Below are positions 57,802-64,000 of a DNA stretch of 64,000 nt, one piece after another. The notes beneath the pieces were generated by a model. The model made no database searches. It was not told the origin of the DNA and saw only the letters and a program-made list of their open reading frames with translations. The stretch covers positions 2,142,053-2,206,052 of the forward strand of contig NC_020504.1 in NCBI RefSeq assembly GCF_000349325.1, read 5' to 3'. The number at the start of each line of letters is the position of its first letter. The stretch's first letter is position 1. Made by a program: the position numbers and the translations under genes. Origin of the DNA: Streptomyces davaonensis JCM 4913 (lineage in GTDB: Bacteria; Actinomycetota; Actinomycetes; Streptomycetales; Streptomycetaceae).

Positions 57802-59196
57802 CTAGTTGAGGTACTGACAGGTGGAGCGGGGGGTGTAGACCCCGTGTCCGGCGCGGCCGGTGTACTCCCGCTCGCTGATGACGACTTCACCGCGGGACAG
57901 GACGGTCTCCACCCGGCCGGTGGTGCGCTTGCCCTCGTAGGCCGAGTAGTCGACGTTCATGTGGTGGGTCTCGGCCGACATGACCTGCTCGGCCTGAGGG
58001 TCGTAGATGACGATGTCGGCGTCGGAGCCCGGCGCGATGGTGCCCTTCTTCGGGTACATCCCGAACATCCGGGCCGGGGTGGCACAGGCGATCTCGATCC
58101 AGCGGCGGCGCGAGATGTGCCCGTCGACGACGGCCTGATGGAGCAGGTCCATCCGGTTCTCCACGCCCGGCAGCCCGTTGGGGATCTTGGAGAAGTCGCC
58201 GCGGCCCAGCTCCTTCTGGCCGACGAAGCAGAAGGGGCAGTGGTCGGTGGAGACGACCTGGAGGTCGTTGGTCCTGAGGCCCTTCCAGAGCTGGGCCTGG
58301 TGCTCGCGCGGCCGCAACGGCGTGCTGCACACGTACTTCGCGCCCTCGAAGTCGGGCTCGGCAAGGTTGTCGGTGGACAGGAACAGATACTGCGGGCAGG
58401 TCTCACCGAAGACGTTCAGCCCCTCGTCGCGGGCCTTGGCCAGCTCGGCGACCGCCTCCGTCGCGGAGACGTGCACGACGTACAGCGGCGCCCCGGCGAC
58501 CTGGGCGAGCCGGATGGCCCGGTGGGTCGCCTCGGCCTCCAGCAGCGCCTTGCGCACCTCCCCGTGATACCTGGGATCCGTCTCCCCGCGCGCCAGCGCC
58601 TGTTCCACCAGCACATCGATCGCGATGCCGTTCTCGGCGTGCATCATGATCAGTCCGCCGTTCTCGGCGGAGCGCTGCATGGCGCGCAGGATCTGGCCGT
58701 CGTCCGAGTAGAAGACGCCCGGGTAGGCCATGAACTGCTTGAAGGAGGTGACGCCCTCCTCGACCAGCAGGTCCATCTCCTTGAGGGTGTCCTGGTTGAC
58801 GTCGGAGACGATCATGTGGAAGCCGTAGTCGATGGCGCAGTTGCCCTCGGCCTTGGCGTGCCAGGCGTCGAGCCCTTCGCGCAGGCTGTGCCCGACGCTC
58901 TGCACGGCGAAGTCCACGATGGTGGTCGTACCGCCCCAGGCGGCGGCCCTGGTGCCGGTCTCGAAGGTGTCGGAGGCGAAGGTGCCGCCGAACGGCAGCT
59001 CCATGTGGGTGTGGGCGTCGACTCCGCCCGGGATGACGTACTTGCCCGTGGCGTCGATCGTGCGGTCCGCGCTCCAGTCCTGCGTACCGGGCACGGCGAG
59101 GGCGGCGACCCGGCCGTCCTCGATCAGGACGTCGGCGTGGACCTCGTCGGACGCGGTGATGACGAGACCGCCCTTGATGACGGTACGGCTGCTCAT
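57802..59196 (-). CDS. hydA: Dihydropyrimidinase / D-hydantoinase
   Basis: A 464-residue amidohydrolase that opens the ring of dihydrouracil or hydantoins. The metal site is complete: GGVDAHTHMELPFGG (first His pair), the carboxylated Lys in SFKQFMAYPG, the histidines in MMHAENG and VVHVSATE, and the Asp in STDHCPF. Length equals that of typical hydantoinases. GGAGGAGAGGG precedes the ATG. It sits between a beta-ureidopropionase and the LLM oxidoreductase in the same transcript, the second step of reductive pyrimidine degradation. No dihydropyrimidine dehydrogenase is present in the window. Confidence 0.95.
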   Translation of the reverse strand: MSSRTVIKGGLVITASDEVHADVLIEDGRVAALAVPGTQDWSADRTIDATGKYVIPGGVDAHTHMELPFGGTFASDTFETGTRAAAWGGTTTIVDFAVQSVGHSLREGLDAWHAKAEGNCAIDYGFHMIVSDVNQDTLKEMDLLVEEGVTSFKQFMAYPGVFYSDDGQILRAMQRSAENGGLIMMHAENGIAIDVLVEQALARGETDPRYHGEVRKALLEAEATHRAIRLAQVAGAPLYVVHVSATEAVAELAKARDEGLNVFGETCPQYLFLSTDNLAEPDFEGAKYVCSTPLRPREHQAQLWKGLRTNDLQVVSTDHCPFCFVGQKELGRGDFSKIPNGLPGVENRMDLLHQAVVDGHISRRRWIEIACATPARMFGMYPKKGTIAPGSDADIVIYDPQAEQVMSAETHHMNVDYSAYEGKRTTGRVETVLSRGEVVISEREYTGRAGHGVYTPRSTCQYLN

Positions 59197-59227
59197 GGTC
59201 CCTCTCCTCCCAGAGATCGGCGATGTG

Positions 59228-60070
59228 TCAGGGAGCGGTCAGCGGCGTGTAGGCCCCCGGCGCCCGGTCCCGGTAGAACTGCCAGCGGTCGCGGACCTCG
59301 CGCAGCTTGGCCAGGTCCAGGTCGCGGACGACGAGTTCGGTCTCCTTGTCGCTCGCCACCTCTCCGACGAACTGGGCCTCCGGGTCCACGAAGTAGGTGG
59401 TGCCGTAGAAGTCGTTGTCGCCGAGGTCCTCCACGCCGACCCGGTTGATCGCGCCCACGAAGTACTCGTTGGCGACGGCCGCCGCGGGCTGCTCCAACTG
59501 CCACAGATAGCGCGAGAGTCCGCGTGACGTCGCCGAGGGGTTGAAGACGATCTCGGCACCGCCGAGGCCGAGCGCCCGCCAGCCCTCGGGGAAGTGGCGG
59601 TCGTAGCAGATGTAGACGCCGATCTTGCCGACGGCCGTCTCGAAGATCGGCCAGCCGCTGTTCCCGGGCCGGAAGTAGAACTTCTCCCAGAATCCCTGCA
59701 CTTGGGGGATGTGGGTCTTGCGGTACTTGCCGAGGTAGGAGCCGTCCGCGTCGATCACCGCGGCCGTGTTGTACAGAACACCCGGCTGTTCCTCCTCGTA
59801 CATCGGCAGCACGAGGACGAGACCCAGCTCCTTCGCGAGGGCCTGGAAGCGGCGTACGGTCGGGCCCTCGGGAATCTGTTCGGCGTACTCGTAGAACGCC
59901 TTGTCCTGCACCTGGCAGAAGTACGGTCCGTAGAACAGCTCCTGGAAGCACAGGACTTGAGCACCCTGGGCGGCCGCGTCGCGGGCCGCCTGCTCGTGCA
60001 CCTGGATCATCGATTCCTTGTCGCCCGTCCACGCGGTCTGGAAGAGGGCGGCGCGGATCACTCTGCTCAT
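59228..60070 (-). CDS. Beta-ureidopropionase-like nitrilase (copy 1)
   Basis: A 280-residue carbon-nitrogen hydrolase. The catalytic triad Glu-Lys-Cys appears in CFQELFYGPYFCQ, GKYRKTHIPQ and VYICYDRHFPEG. It would hydrolyse N-carbamoyl-beta-alanine to beta-alanine, CO2 and ammonia, the step after the dihydropyrimidinase encoded 31 bases downstream. It is highly similar along its length to the second nitrilase at 63068-63910. Direct repeats upstream (60129-60228) are probable control sites. Confidence 0.93.
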   Translation of the reverse strand: MSRVIRAALFQTAWTGDKESMIQVHEQAARDAAAQGAQVLCFQELFYGPYFCQVQDKAFYEYAEQIPEGPTVRRFQALAKELGLVLVLPMYEEEQPGVLYNTAAVIDADGSYLGKYRKTHIPQVQGFWEKFYFRPGNSGWPIFETAVGKIGVYICYDRHFPEGWRALGLGGAEIVFNPSATSRGLSRYLWQLEQPAAAVANEYFVGAINRVGVEDLGDNDFYGTTYFVDPEAQFVGEVASDKETELVVRDLDLAKLREVRDRWQFYRDRAPGAYTPLTAP

Positions 60071-60128
60071 CGGGACCTCCGGTCGCTCGGTGTGCGAGAA
60101 GACTAGGAAGTCCGAAATCCGGCTTTGA

Positions 60129-60175
60129 GTGGCACGGTGTCACGTCTGCGGGCATCCGGCGTGCCACGGTGTCAC
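60129..60175. repeat. 15-bp direct repeat with operator-like symmetry upstream of nitrilase copy 1
   Basis: GTGGCACGGTGTCAC (60129-60143) and GTGCCACGGTGTCAC (60161-60175) differ at one base and start 32 bases apart (three helical turns). Each is itself a nearly symmetric palindrome (12 of 15 positions). They lie 59-105 bases upstream of the nitrilase start: good candidate sites for the PucR-like regulator or another dimer. Confidence 0.65.
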
Positions 60176-60188
60176 CTTCTCGTGGGCC

Positions 60189-60228
60189 CATGTTTCACCG
60201 CCGTTTTCCCAGGTCGTGGCATGTTTCA
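60189..60228. repeat. 9-bp direct repeat CATGTTTCA, 31 bases apart
   Basis: CATGTTTCA at 60189-60197 and again at 60220-60228, the second overlapping the PucR stop codon. The 31-base period is nearly that of the adjacent 15-bp repeat, suggesting a phased set of regulator sites. Confidence 0.5.
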
Positions 60229-61767
60229 GCCCTGTTGCGCGTCGTGTGCGAGCAGGGCGATGTGCACGGATGCGGCCTGCTCGAAGTCGTCGAGGTCCAC
60301 GCCGAGCCGGGCCTGTATGGCTTCCAGCCGGCGGTAGAGCGCGGGCCGGGAGACGTGGTGGAGCTGCGCGGTGCGGGACTTGTTGCGGCCAGTGGCGAGG
60401 TAGGTGCGCAGGACCGCCAGGAGGTCCTCCTGCGGGTCGCACAGCAGCCCGTCCAGCTCCCGTTCCGCGAAGGACTGCACATGCGGGTCGTCCCGCAACA
60501 GCCGTACCAGACCGCGCAGATGGACATCCCTCAGGCGGACGACGGCGGGCAGGTCGAGGGCGTCGGCGACCGCCTCCGCGACGTGCCGGGCCTCGCGCAG
60601 ACCCGCGGGTACGTCGTCCCAGGCGGCCCGCGGGTCGGCGGCGGCCACGACCGTGCCCGGCTCCTCCGAGCGCAGCCGGGTGGCGAAGTTGGCGGCGAGG
60701 ACGGTCGCGTCCTGGTCGCGGGCGAGGCTCAGCAGGACCGCGGTGGCGGAGTCGGCGAGCTCGGCGACGATGCCGGGCAGGCCCAGCATGCGGAGCACCC
60801 GGTCGAGTTGGGCGGGGTCGCCGTCCCGGACGACCAGGGGCACGAAGGTGCGCCGGTTGACGGGCAGCCCGGCCGCCCGTGCCCGGGGCAGCAGTTGGCG
60901 GGCCGGTACGACTCCGCTGACCAGGTCGGTGAGCAGGCTCTGCGCGGACTGCTCCTCCCAGGTGTTGGCGGAGTTGCCGCCGAGCATGCGATGCAGGACC
61001 AGCGCCTCGGCGGCCCGGTCGGCGAGGAGCCGTCCGGTGGCGGTGTCGCCGCGGTGGCCGCACAGCACGATCTGGCCCCAGCGTTCGCCGCGGCCGCCGA
61101 GTTCGGCCCGGATCCAGCCGTCGCCGTCGCTGCCGCCGGCCTGCCGGGAGATGCGCTCCCAGTCGCGCAGTACGTCGTCCACGGCCGGCCGCTCCCCCGC
61201 GGTGGCCAGGACCCGGTGGGCGAGGTTGGTGACGACGACCGGGCAGGCGCTGTGCTGGGCGACCTCGTCCAGCAGCAGCTGGAGCGGGGCGCCCGCGGTG
61301 ATCAGCCCGGTGAGGGCGGTGCGCACCGACTCCGAAAGGCTGACCGCGGCGAACTTCCGCCGCACCAGCCGGGACTGGACCTCCTCGGTCAACTCGGCGA
61401 AGGGGAAGGGCCGGTGCAGGACGACCATGGGCAGCCCGCACCGCTCGGCCGCCCGGCGCATCACCTCGGGGGCGGCCGGGAAGGCGCGGCCGAGTCCGAG
61501 GACCACGGCCGCCGCCTCCGCGCGATGCAGGGAGCGGATGTACTCGGCCTGCGCGCTCTCGTCACCGGCCAGCAGCACCCCGGTGGTGAGCACCATCTCG
61601 CCGCCGCTGAGCATCACGCCGACATCGGCGGCCTCGGCCACATGCACCCAGCGCACCAGCCGGTCGAGCTGCCCCGCTCCGGCCACCACCTCGGGCTCCC
61701 CGGCCAGCACCCGCTCCAGGGTGAGGACCTGACGGACCGACAGGGCTGGTTCCAAGGTGGTGGTCAT
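60226..61767 (-). CDS. PucR-family transcriptional regulator
   Basis: A 513-residue regulator. The N-terminal PucR domain (about 1-130: VRQVLTLERVLAGEPEVVAG ... EMVLTTGVLL) precedes a GGDEF-like middle region, and the C-terminal helix-turn-helix is LLAVLRTYLATGRNKSRTAQLHHVSRPALYRRLEAIQARLG. In Bacillus, PucR responds to allantoin-type purine catabolites; here the surrounding genes suggest a pyrimidine or hydantoin intermediate. It lies inside the cluster, between the aminotransferase and nitrilase copy 1, with AAGGGA before the ATG. Candidate operators are the repeats at 60129-60228 and 63938-63970. Confidence 0.93.
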   Translation of the reverse strand: MTTTLEPALSVRQVLTLERVLAGEPEVVAGAGQLDRLVRWVHVAEAADVGVMLSGGEMVLTTGVLLAGDESAQAEYIRSLHRAEAAAVVLGLGRAFPAAPEVMRRAAERCGLPMVVLHRPFPFAELTEEVQSRLVRRKFAAVSLSESVRTALTGLITAGAPLQLLLDEVAQHSACPVVVTNLAHRVLATAGERPAVDDVLRDWERISRQAGGSDGDGWIRAELGGRGERWGQIVLCGHRGDTATGRLLADRAAEALVLHRMLGGNSANTWEEQSAQSLLTDLVSGVVPARQLLPRARAAGLPVNRRTFVPLVVRDGDPAQLDRVLRMLGLPGIVAELADSATAVLLSLARDQDATVLAANFATRLRSEEPGTVVAAADPRAAWDDVPAGLREARHVAEAVADALDLPAVVRLRDVHLRGLVRLLRDDPHVQSFAERELDGLLCDPQEDLLAVLRTYLATGRNKSRTAQLHHVSRPALYRRLEAIQARLGVDLDDFEQAASVHIALLAHDAQQG

Positions 61768-61781
61768 GGCGGTGCCGTCCC

Positions 61782-63071
61782 TTACTGAAGACCTCTGAGA
61801 GCGCGTTCCAGGATCGCGGCGCCCTCCTCCGCCTCCGCGACGGACAGCGTCAGCGGCGGGGCGATCCGCAGCGCGCTGGTGTCATGGCCGCCGCCCTTGC
61901 CGATCAGCAGCCCGCCCGCGCGGGCCGCCTCCAGCACGGCCGACGCCGCCTCGGGCGCCGCCCGGCCGGTGCCGGGTTCGGCCAGCTCGATGCCGATCAT
62001 CAGCCCGCGCCCGCGCACCTCCCGTACGTACGGCACCTGGGCGCCGACCGCCCGCAGCCGCTCGATGAGCAGCCCGCCGACCCGCCGGGCGTTGCCCTGG
62101 AGGTCGTGCTCCAGGAGGTACGTCAGGTTCGCGAGCCCGGCCGCCATGGTGATCTGGGTGCCGCCGAACGTCGAGATGCTGTTGGCGTCCAGGCAGTTCA
62201 TGATCTCGGCCCGGGCGATCACCCCGCCGATGGACGCGCCGTTGCCGATGCCCTTGGCGAAGGTGACGATGTCGGGCGGTCCGCTCTGCCCGTGCGCCTG
62301 CCAGCCCCAGAAGTGCTCGCCGGTGCGGCCCCAGCCGGTCTGCACCTCGTCGGCGATCCACAGGATGCCCCGCTCCGCGAGCACGTCACGGAAGGCGGCG
62401 TACAGCCCGTCCGGGCCCGAGGTGAACCCGCCGACGCCCTGGATGGGCTCGGCGATGAGGGCGGCGGGCGGGCGGGTGTGCCCGAGCAGGTCCTTCAGGT
62501 CCTCGACGCAGGCCGCGACGAAGTCACGGTCGTCCAGCTCGGCGTACGGGCCGCGGGTGCGGACGCCGCCGTGGACGTAGAGCGTCTGGAGCGGTGACAG
62601 GGAGGTCGGGGACCAGCCGCGGTTGCCGGTGATGCCGACGGCGCTGAAGGAGCGGCCGTGGTAGCTGTTGCGCATCGCCAGGATCGTGTTGCTCTGCCGG
62701 TACGTCGTCGCGAGCAGCAGGGCCGTGTCGTTGGCCTCGGTGCCGGAGGTGGTGAAGAAGACCCGGGCGTCCGGGATGCCACTCAACTGGGCGATCCGCT
62801 CGGCGAGTTCCACCATCGGCCGGTTGAGATAGAGCGTCGAGGAGTGCAGGATCCGCCCGGCCTGCTCGCTCACCGCCTTGGTCACCTCGGGCAGCGCGTG
62901 CGCGGTCATCGTGGTGAGGATGCCGCCGAAGAAGTCGAGGTACTTGTTGCCCTCGGAGTCCCAGACATGGCGGCCCTCGCCATGGGTGATCTCCAGCGGG
63001 TCCTCGTAGTAGAGCGCGAGCCAGTCGGGCAGCACCCGGCGGTGGCGTCCCAGCAGATCGTCTCCCGTCAC
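61782..63071 (-). CDS. Class III PLP-dependent aminotransferase (beta-alanine / omega-amino acid)
   Basis: A 429-residue fold-type I transaminase. The PLP site is shown by FFTTSGTEANDTALLLA (phosphate binding), SYHGRSFSAVG, AEPIQGVGG, the Asp in WIADEVQTGWGRTGE, and the Schiff-base Lys in TFAKGIGNG. In this cluster its likely role is to convert beta-alanine (or 3-aminoisobutyrate) to the semialdehyde, the step after beta-ureidopropionase. The GTG start overlaps the stop of nitrilase copy 2 as GTGA, so both are coupled. Confidence 0.93.
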   Translation of the reverse strand: MTGDDLLGRHRRVLPDWLALYYEDPLEITHGEGRHVWDSEGNKYLDFFGGILTTMTAHALPEVTKAVSEQAGRILHSSTLYLNRPMVELAERIAQLSGIPDARVFFTTSGTEANDTALLLATTYRQSNTILAMRNSYHGRSFSAVGITGNRGWSPTSLSPLQTLYVHGGVRTRGPYAELDDRDFVAACVEDLKDLLGHTRPPAALIAEPIQGVGGFTSGPDGLYAAFRDVLAERGILWIADEVQTGWGRTGEHFWGWQAHGQSGPPDIVTFAKGIGNGASIGGVIARAEIMNCLDANSISTFGGTQITMAAGLANLTYLLEHDLQGNARRVGGLLIERLRAVGAQVPYVREVRGRGLMIGIELAEPGTGRAAPEAASAVLEAARAGGLLIGKGGGHDTSALRIAPPLTLSVAEAEEGAAILERALRGLQ

Positions 63072-63910
63072 GGCTGCACCAACCCTTCGTAGGCGTCGGG
63101 GCGGCGGTCGCGGTAGAAGGCCCACTGCTGCCGCACCTCTTCGATGACGTCGAAGTCGAGGTCGCGGACGACGAGTTCCTCCTTGCTGTCGCTGGCGACC
63201 TCCCCCACGAACTGTCCCCGCGGGTCGACGAAGTAACTCGTCCCGTAGAAGTCGTTGTCGCCGTACTCCTCGACGCCGACGCGGTTGATGGCCGCGACGA
63301 AGTACTCGTTGGCGACGGCCGCCGCGGGCTGTTCGAGGCGCCACAGGTAGGAGGAGAGCCCGCGGTGGGTGGCGGACGGGTTGTACACCAACTGGGCGCC
63401 GTTCAGTCCCAGTTGCCGCCAGCCCTCCGGGAAGTGCCGGTCGTAGCAGATGTAGACGCCGACCTTGCCGACGGCGGTGTCGAAGACGGGCCAGCCGGCG
63501 TTCCCGGGCTTGAAGTAGTACTTCTCCCAGAAGCCCTTGACCTGCGGGATGTGGTGCTTGCGGTACTTGCCGAGATACGAGCCGTCGGCGTCGATCACGG
63601 CGGCGGTGTTGTAGTAGAAGCCGGACTGCTCGACCTCGAAGACCGGGACGACGATCACCATGCCGGTCTCGCGCGCGAGCGCCCGCATCCGGCGCACGGT
63701 CGGCCCGTCGGGCACCGGCTCGGCCCAGCGGTAGTGCTCCGGCTCCTGCACCTGGCAGAAGTAGGGGGCGTTGAAGACTTCCTGGAACCCGATCACCTTG
63801 GCGCCCCGGCGGGCCGCCTCACGGGCGTGCTCCTCGTGTTTCGCCACCATGGACTCGGTGTCGCCGGTCCAGGTGGCCTGGACCAGAGCGGCGCGTACGA
63901 CGTTGGCCAT
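63068..63910 (-). CDS. Beta-ureidopropionase-like nitrilase (copy 2)
   Basis: A 280-residue nitrilase closely related to the copy at 59228-60070, same length, with the triad segments GFQEVFNAPYFCQ, GKYRKHHIPQVKGFW and VYICYDRHFPEG. The differences are scattered, with several conservative changes (PVFEVEQSG against PMYEEEQPG). It is the first gene of the cluster and is coupled to the aminotransferase through a GTGA overlap. Two copies may serve carbamoyl-beta-alanine and carbamoyl-beta-aminoisobutyrate, or one may act on hydantoin-derived carbamoyl amino acids; this is inference. Confidence 0.93.
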   Translation of the reverse strand: MANVVRAALVQATWTGDTESMVAKHEEHAREAARRGAKVIGFQEVFNAPYFCQVQEPEHYRWAEPVPDGPTVRRMRALARETGMVIVVPVFEVEQSGFYYNTAAVIDADGSYLGKYRKHHIPQVKGFWEKYYFKPGNAGWPVFDTAVGKVGVYICYDRHFPEGWRQLGLNGAQLVYNPSATHRGLSSYLWRLEQPAAAVANEYFVAAINRVGVEEYGDNDFYGTSYFVDPRGQFVGEVASDSKEELVVRDLDFDVIEEVRQQWAFYRDRRPDAYEGLVQP

Positions 63911-63937
63911 GAGCTGCTCCTTCGACGGGACGTCAGA

Positions 63938-63970
63938 GCCTCTACGCCCGTAGACGCAGGCCGTAGAGGC
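63938..63970. promoter_or_regulatory. Palindromic operator upstream of the catabolic cluster
   Basis: GCCTCTACG (63938-63946) and CGTAGAGGC (63962-63970) form a perfect 9-bp inverted repeat. Inside lies TCTACG-CC-CGTAGA (63941-63954), so the half-site CGTAGA occurs three times. It is 28 bases upstream of the first gene (start 63910), well placed to control the whole cluster. Confidence 0.65.
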
Positions 63971-64000
63971 ACGAACGTAAGCCTCCCGGACGGGCTTGCC

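Noticed and set aside
1..64000. tRNA, rRNA, riboswitch, transposase or phage integration features
   Set aside because: No cloverleaf, no CCA-type 3' ends in gaps, no transposase or integrase motif, and no known riboswitch core in the longer leaders.

Overview
The window is a piece of chromosome from a high-GC actinobacterium, almost certainly Streptomyces or a close relative. Evidence: third-codon G/C saturation, many GTG starts, several start codons preceded at -12 to -7 by a TANNNT-like hexamer (leaderless transcripts), and typical families (SpoIIE/PAS/GAF phosphatase, XRE-DUF5753 plus DUF397 regulators, Ccr/MeaA ethylmalonyl-CoA genes, a probable sortase-E LAxTG surface protein). I see no rRNA, tRNA, CRISPR array, insertion sequence, phage gene or PKS/NRPS gene. 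From memory, the gene order from the hydroxyacyl-CoA dehydrogenase down to the hydantoinase cluster resembles the S. coelicolor SCO64xx region; I could not check this.

Layout. 1-8.2 kb: end of a wall-anchored secreted protein, a methyltransferase, an 820-residue SpoIIE-type phosphatase, an MFS exporter with three C-terminal beta-sandwich repeats, an SRPBCC protein, and a SplB-like radical SAM gene behind a good LexA (SOS) box. 8.2-11.5 kb: secreted tripeptidyl-peptidase-like hydrolase, RidA, GNAT, HEAT-repeat protein. 11.8-21.1 kb: the ethylmalonyl-CoA pathway: duplicated 3-hydroxybutyryl-CoA dehydrogenase, a leaderless TetR gene with a palindromic operator, then the tight operon ccr-ecm-mcl-mch-mcd that turns crotonyl-CoA into glyoxylate and propionyl-CoA. 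21.2-22.7 kb: psd and pssA (phosphatidylethanolamine synthesis), closed by a strong terminator. 22.8-26 kb: UspA plus ArsB-like permease, glycerate kinase (a possible sink for glyoxylate-derived carbon).

26.1-28.5 kb: three consecutive genes of ADP-ribose/NAD chemistry (ADP-ribosylglycohydrolase, NUDIX, sirtuin), each with its own apparent leaderless promoter; a macrodomain gene lies 10 kb away. 28.5-31.4 kb: a complete three-component P450 system (ferredoxin, ferredoxin reductase, P450). 32.7-34.7 kb: Ada-AlkA fusion plus Ogt (alkylation repair). 34.8-37.1 kb: CtpJ-like P1B-4 ATPase and divergent NmtR metal sensor around a shared inverted repeat. 37.1-43.4 kb: membrane protein, macrodomain, phytoene-desaturase-like oxidoreductase, inositol-phosphatase-family protein, gamma-glutamyltransferase-family protein.

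43.8-51.3 kb is the most accessory-looking part: a small membrane protein, a zinc-ribbon/XRE regulator, a sigma-region-4-like small protein, a DUF6624 protein coupled to a RsbW-like ATPase behind an 18-bp perfect palindrome, a TPR regulator, an XRE-DUF5753/DUF397 (whiJ-type) pair, an apparent 11-codon leader ORF coupled to a degenerate P-loop kinase-like frame that has no stop before it enters a DUF574-type methyltransferase. 51.3-55.1 kb: two-component system, AhpD-like protein, secreted DUF3558-like protein. 55.1-64 kb: a reductive pyrimidine/hydantoin catabolic cluster on the minus strand (NCS1 transporter, F420-type LLM oxidoreductase, dihydropyrimidinase, two beta-ureidopropionase paralogs, PucR regulator, class III aminotransferase) with repeated candidate operators.
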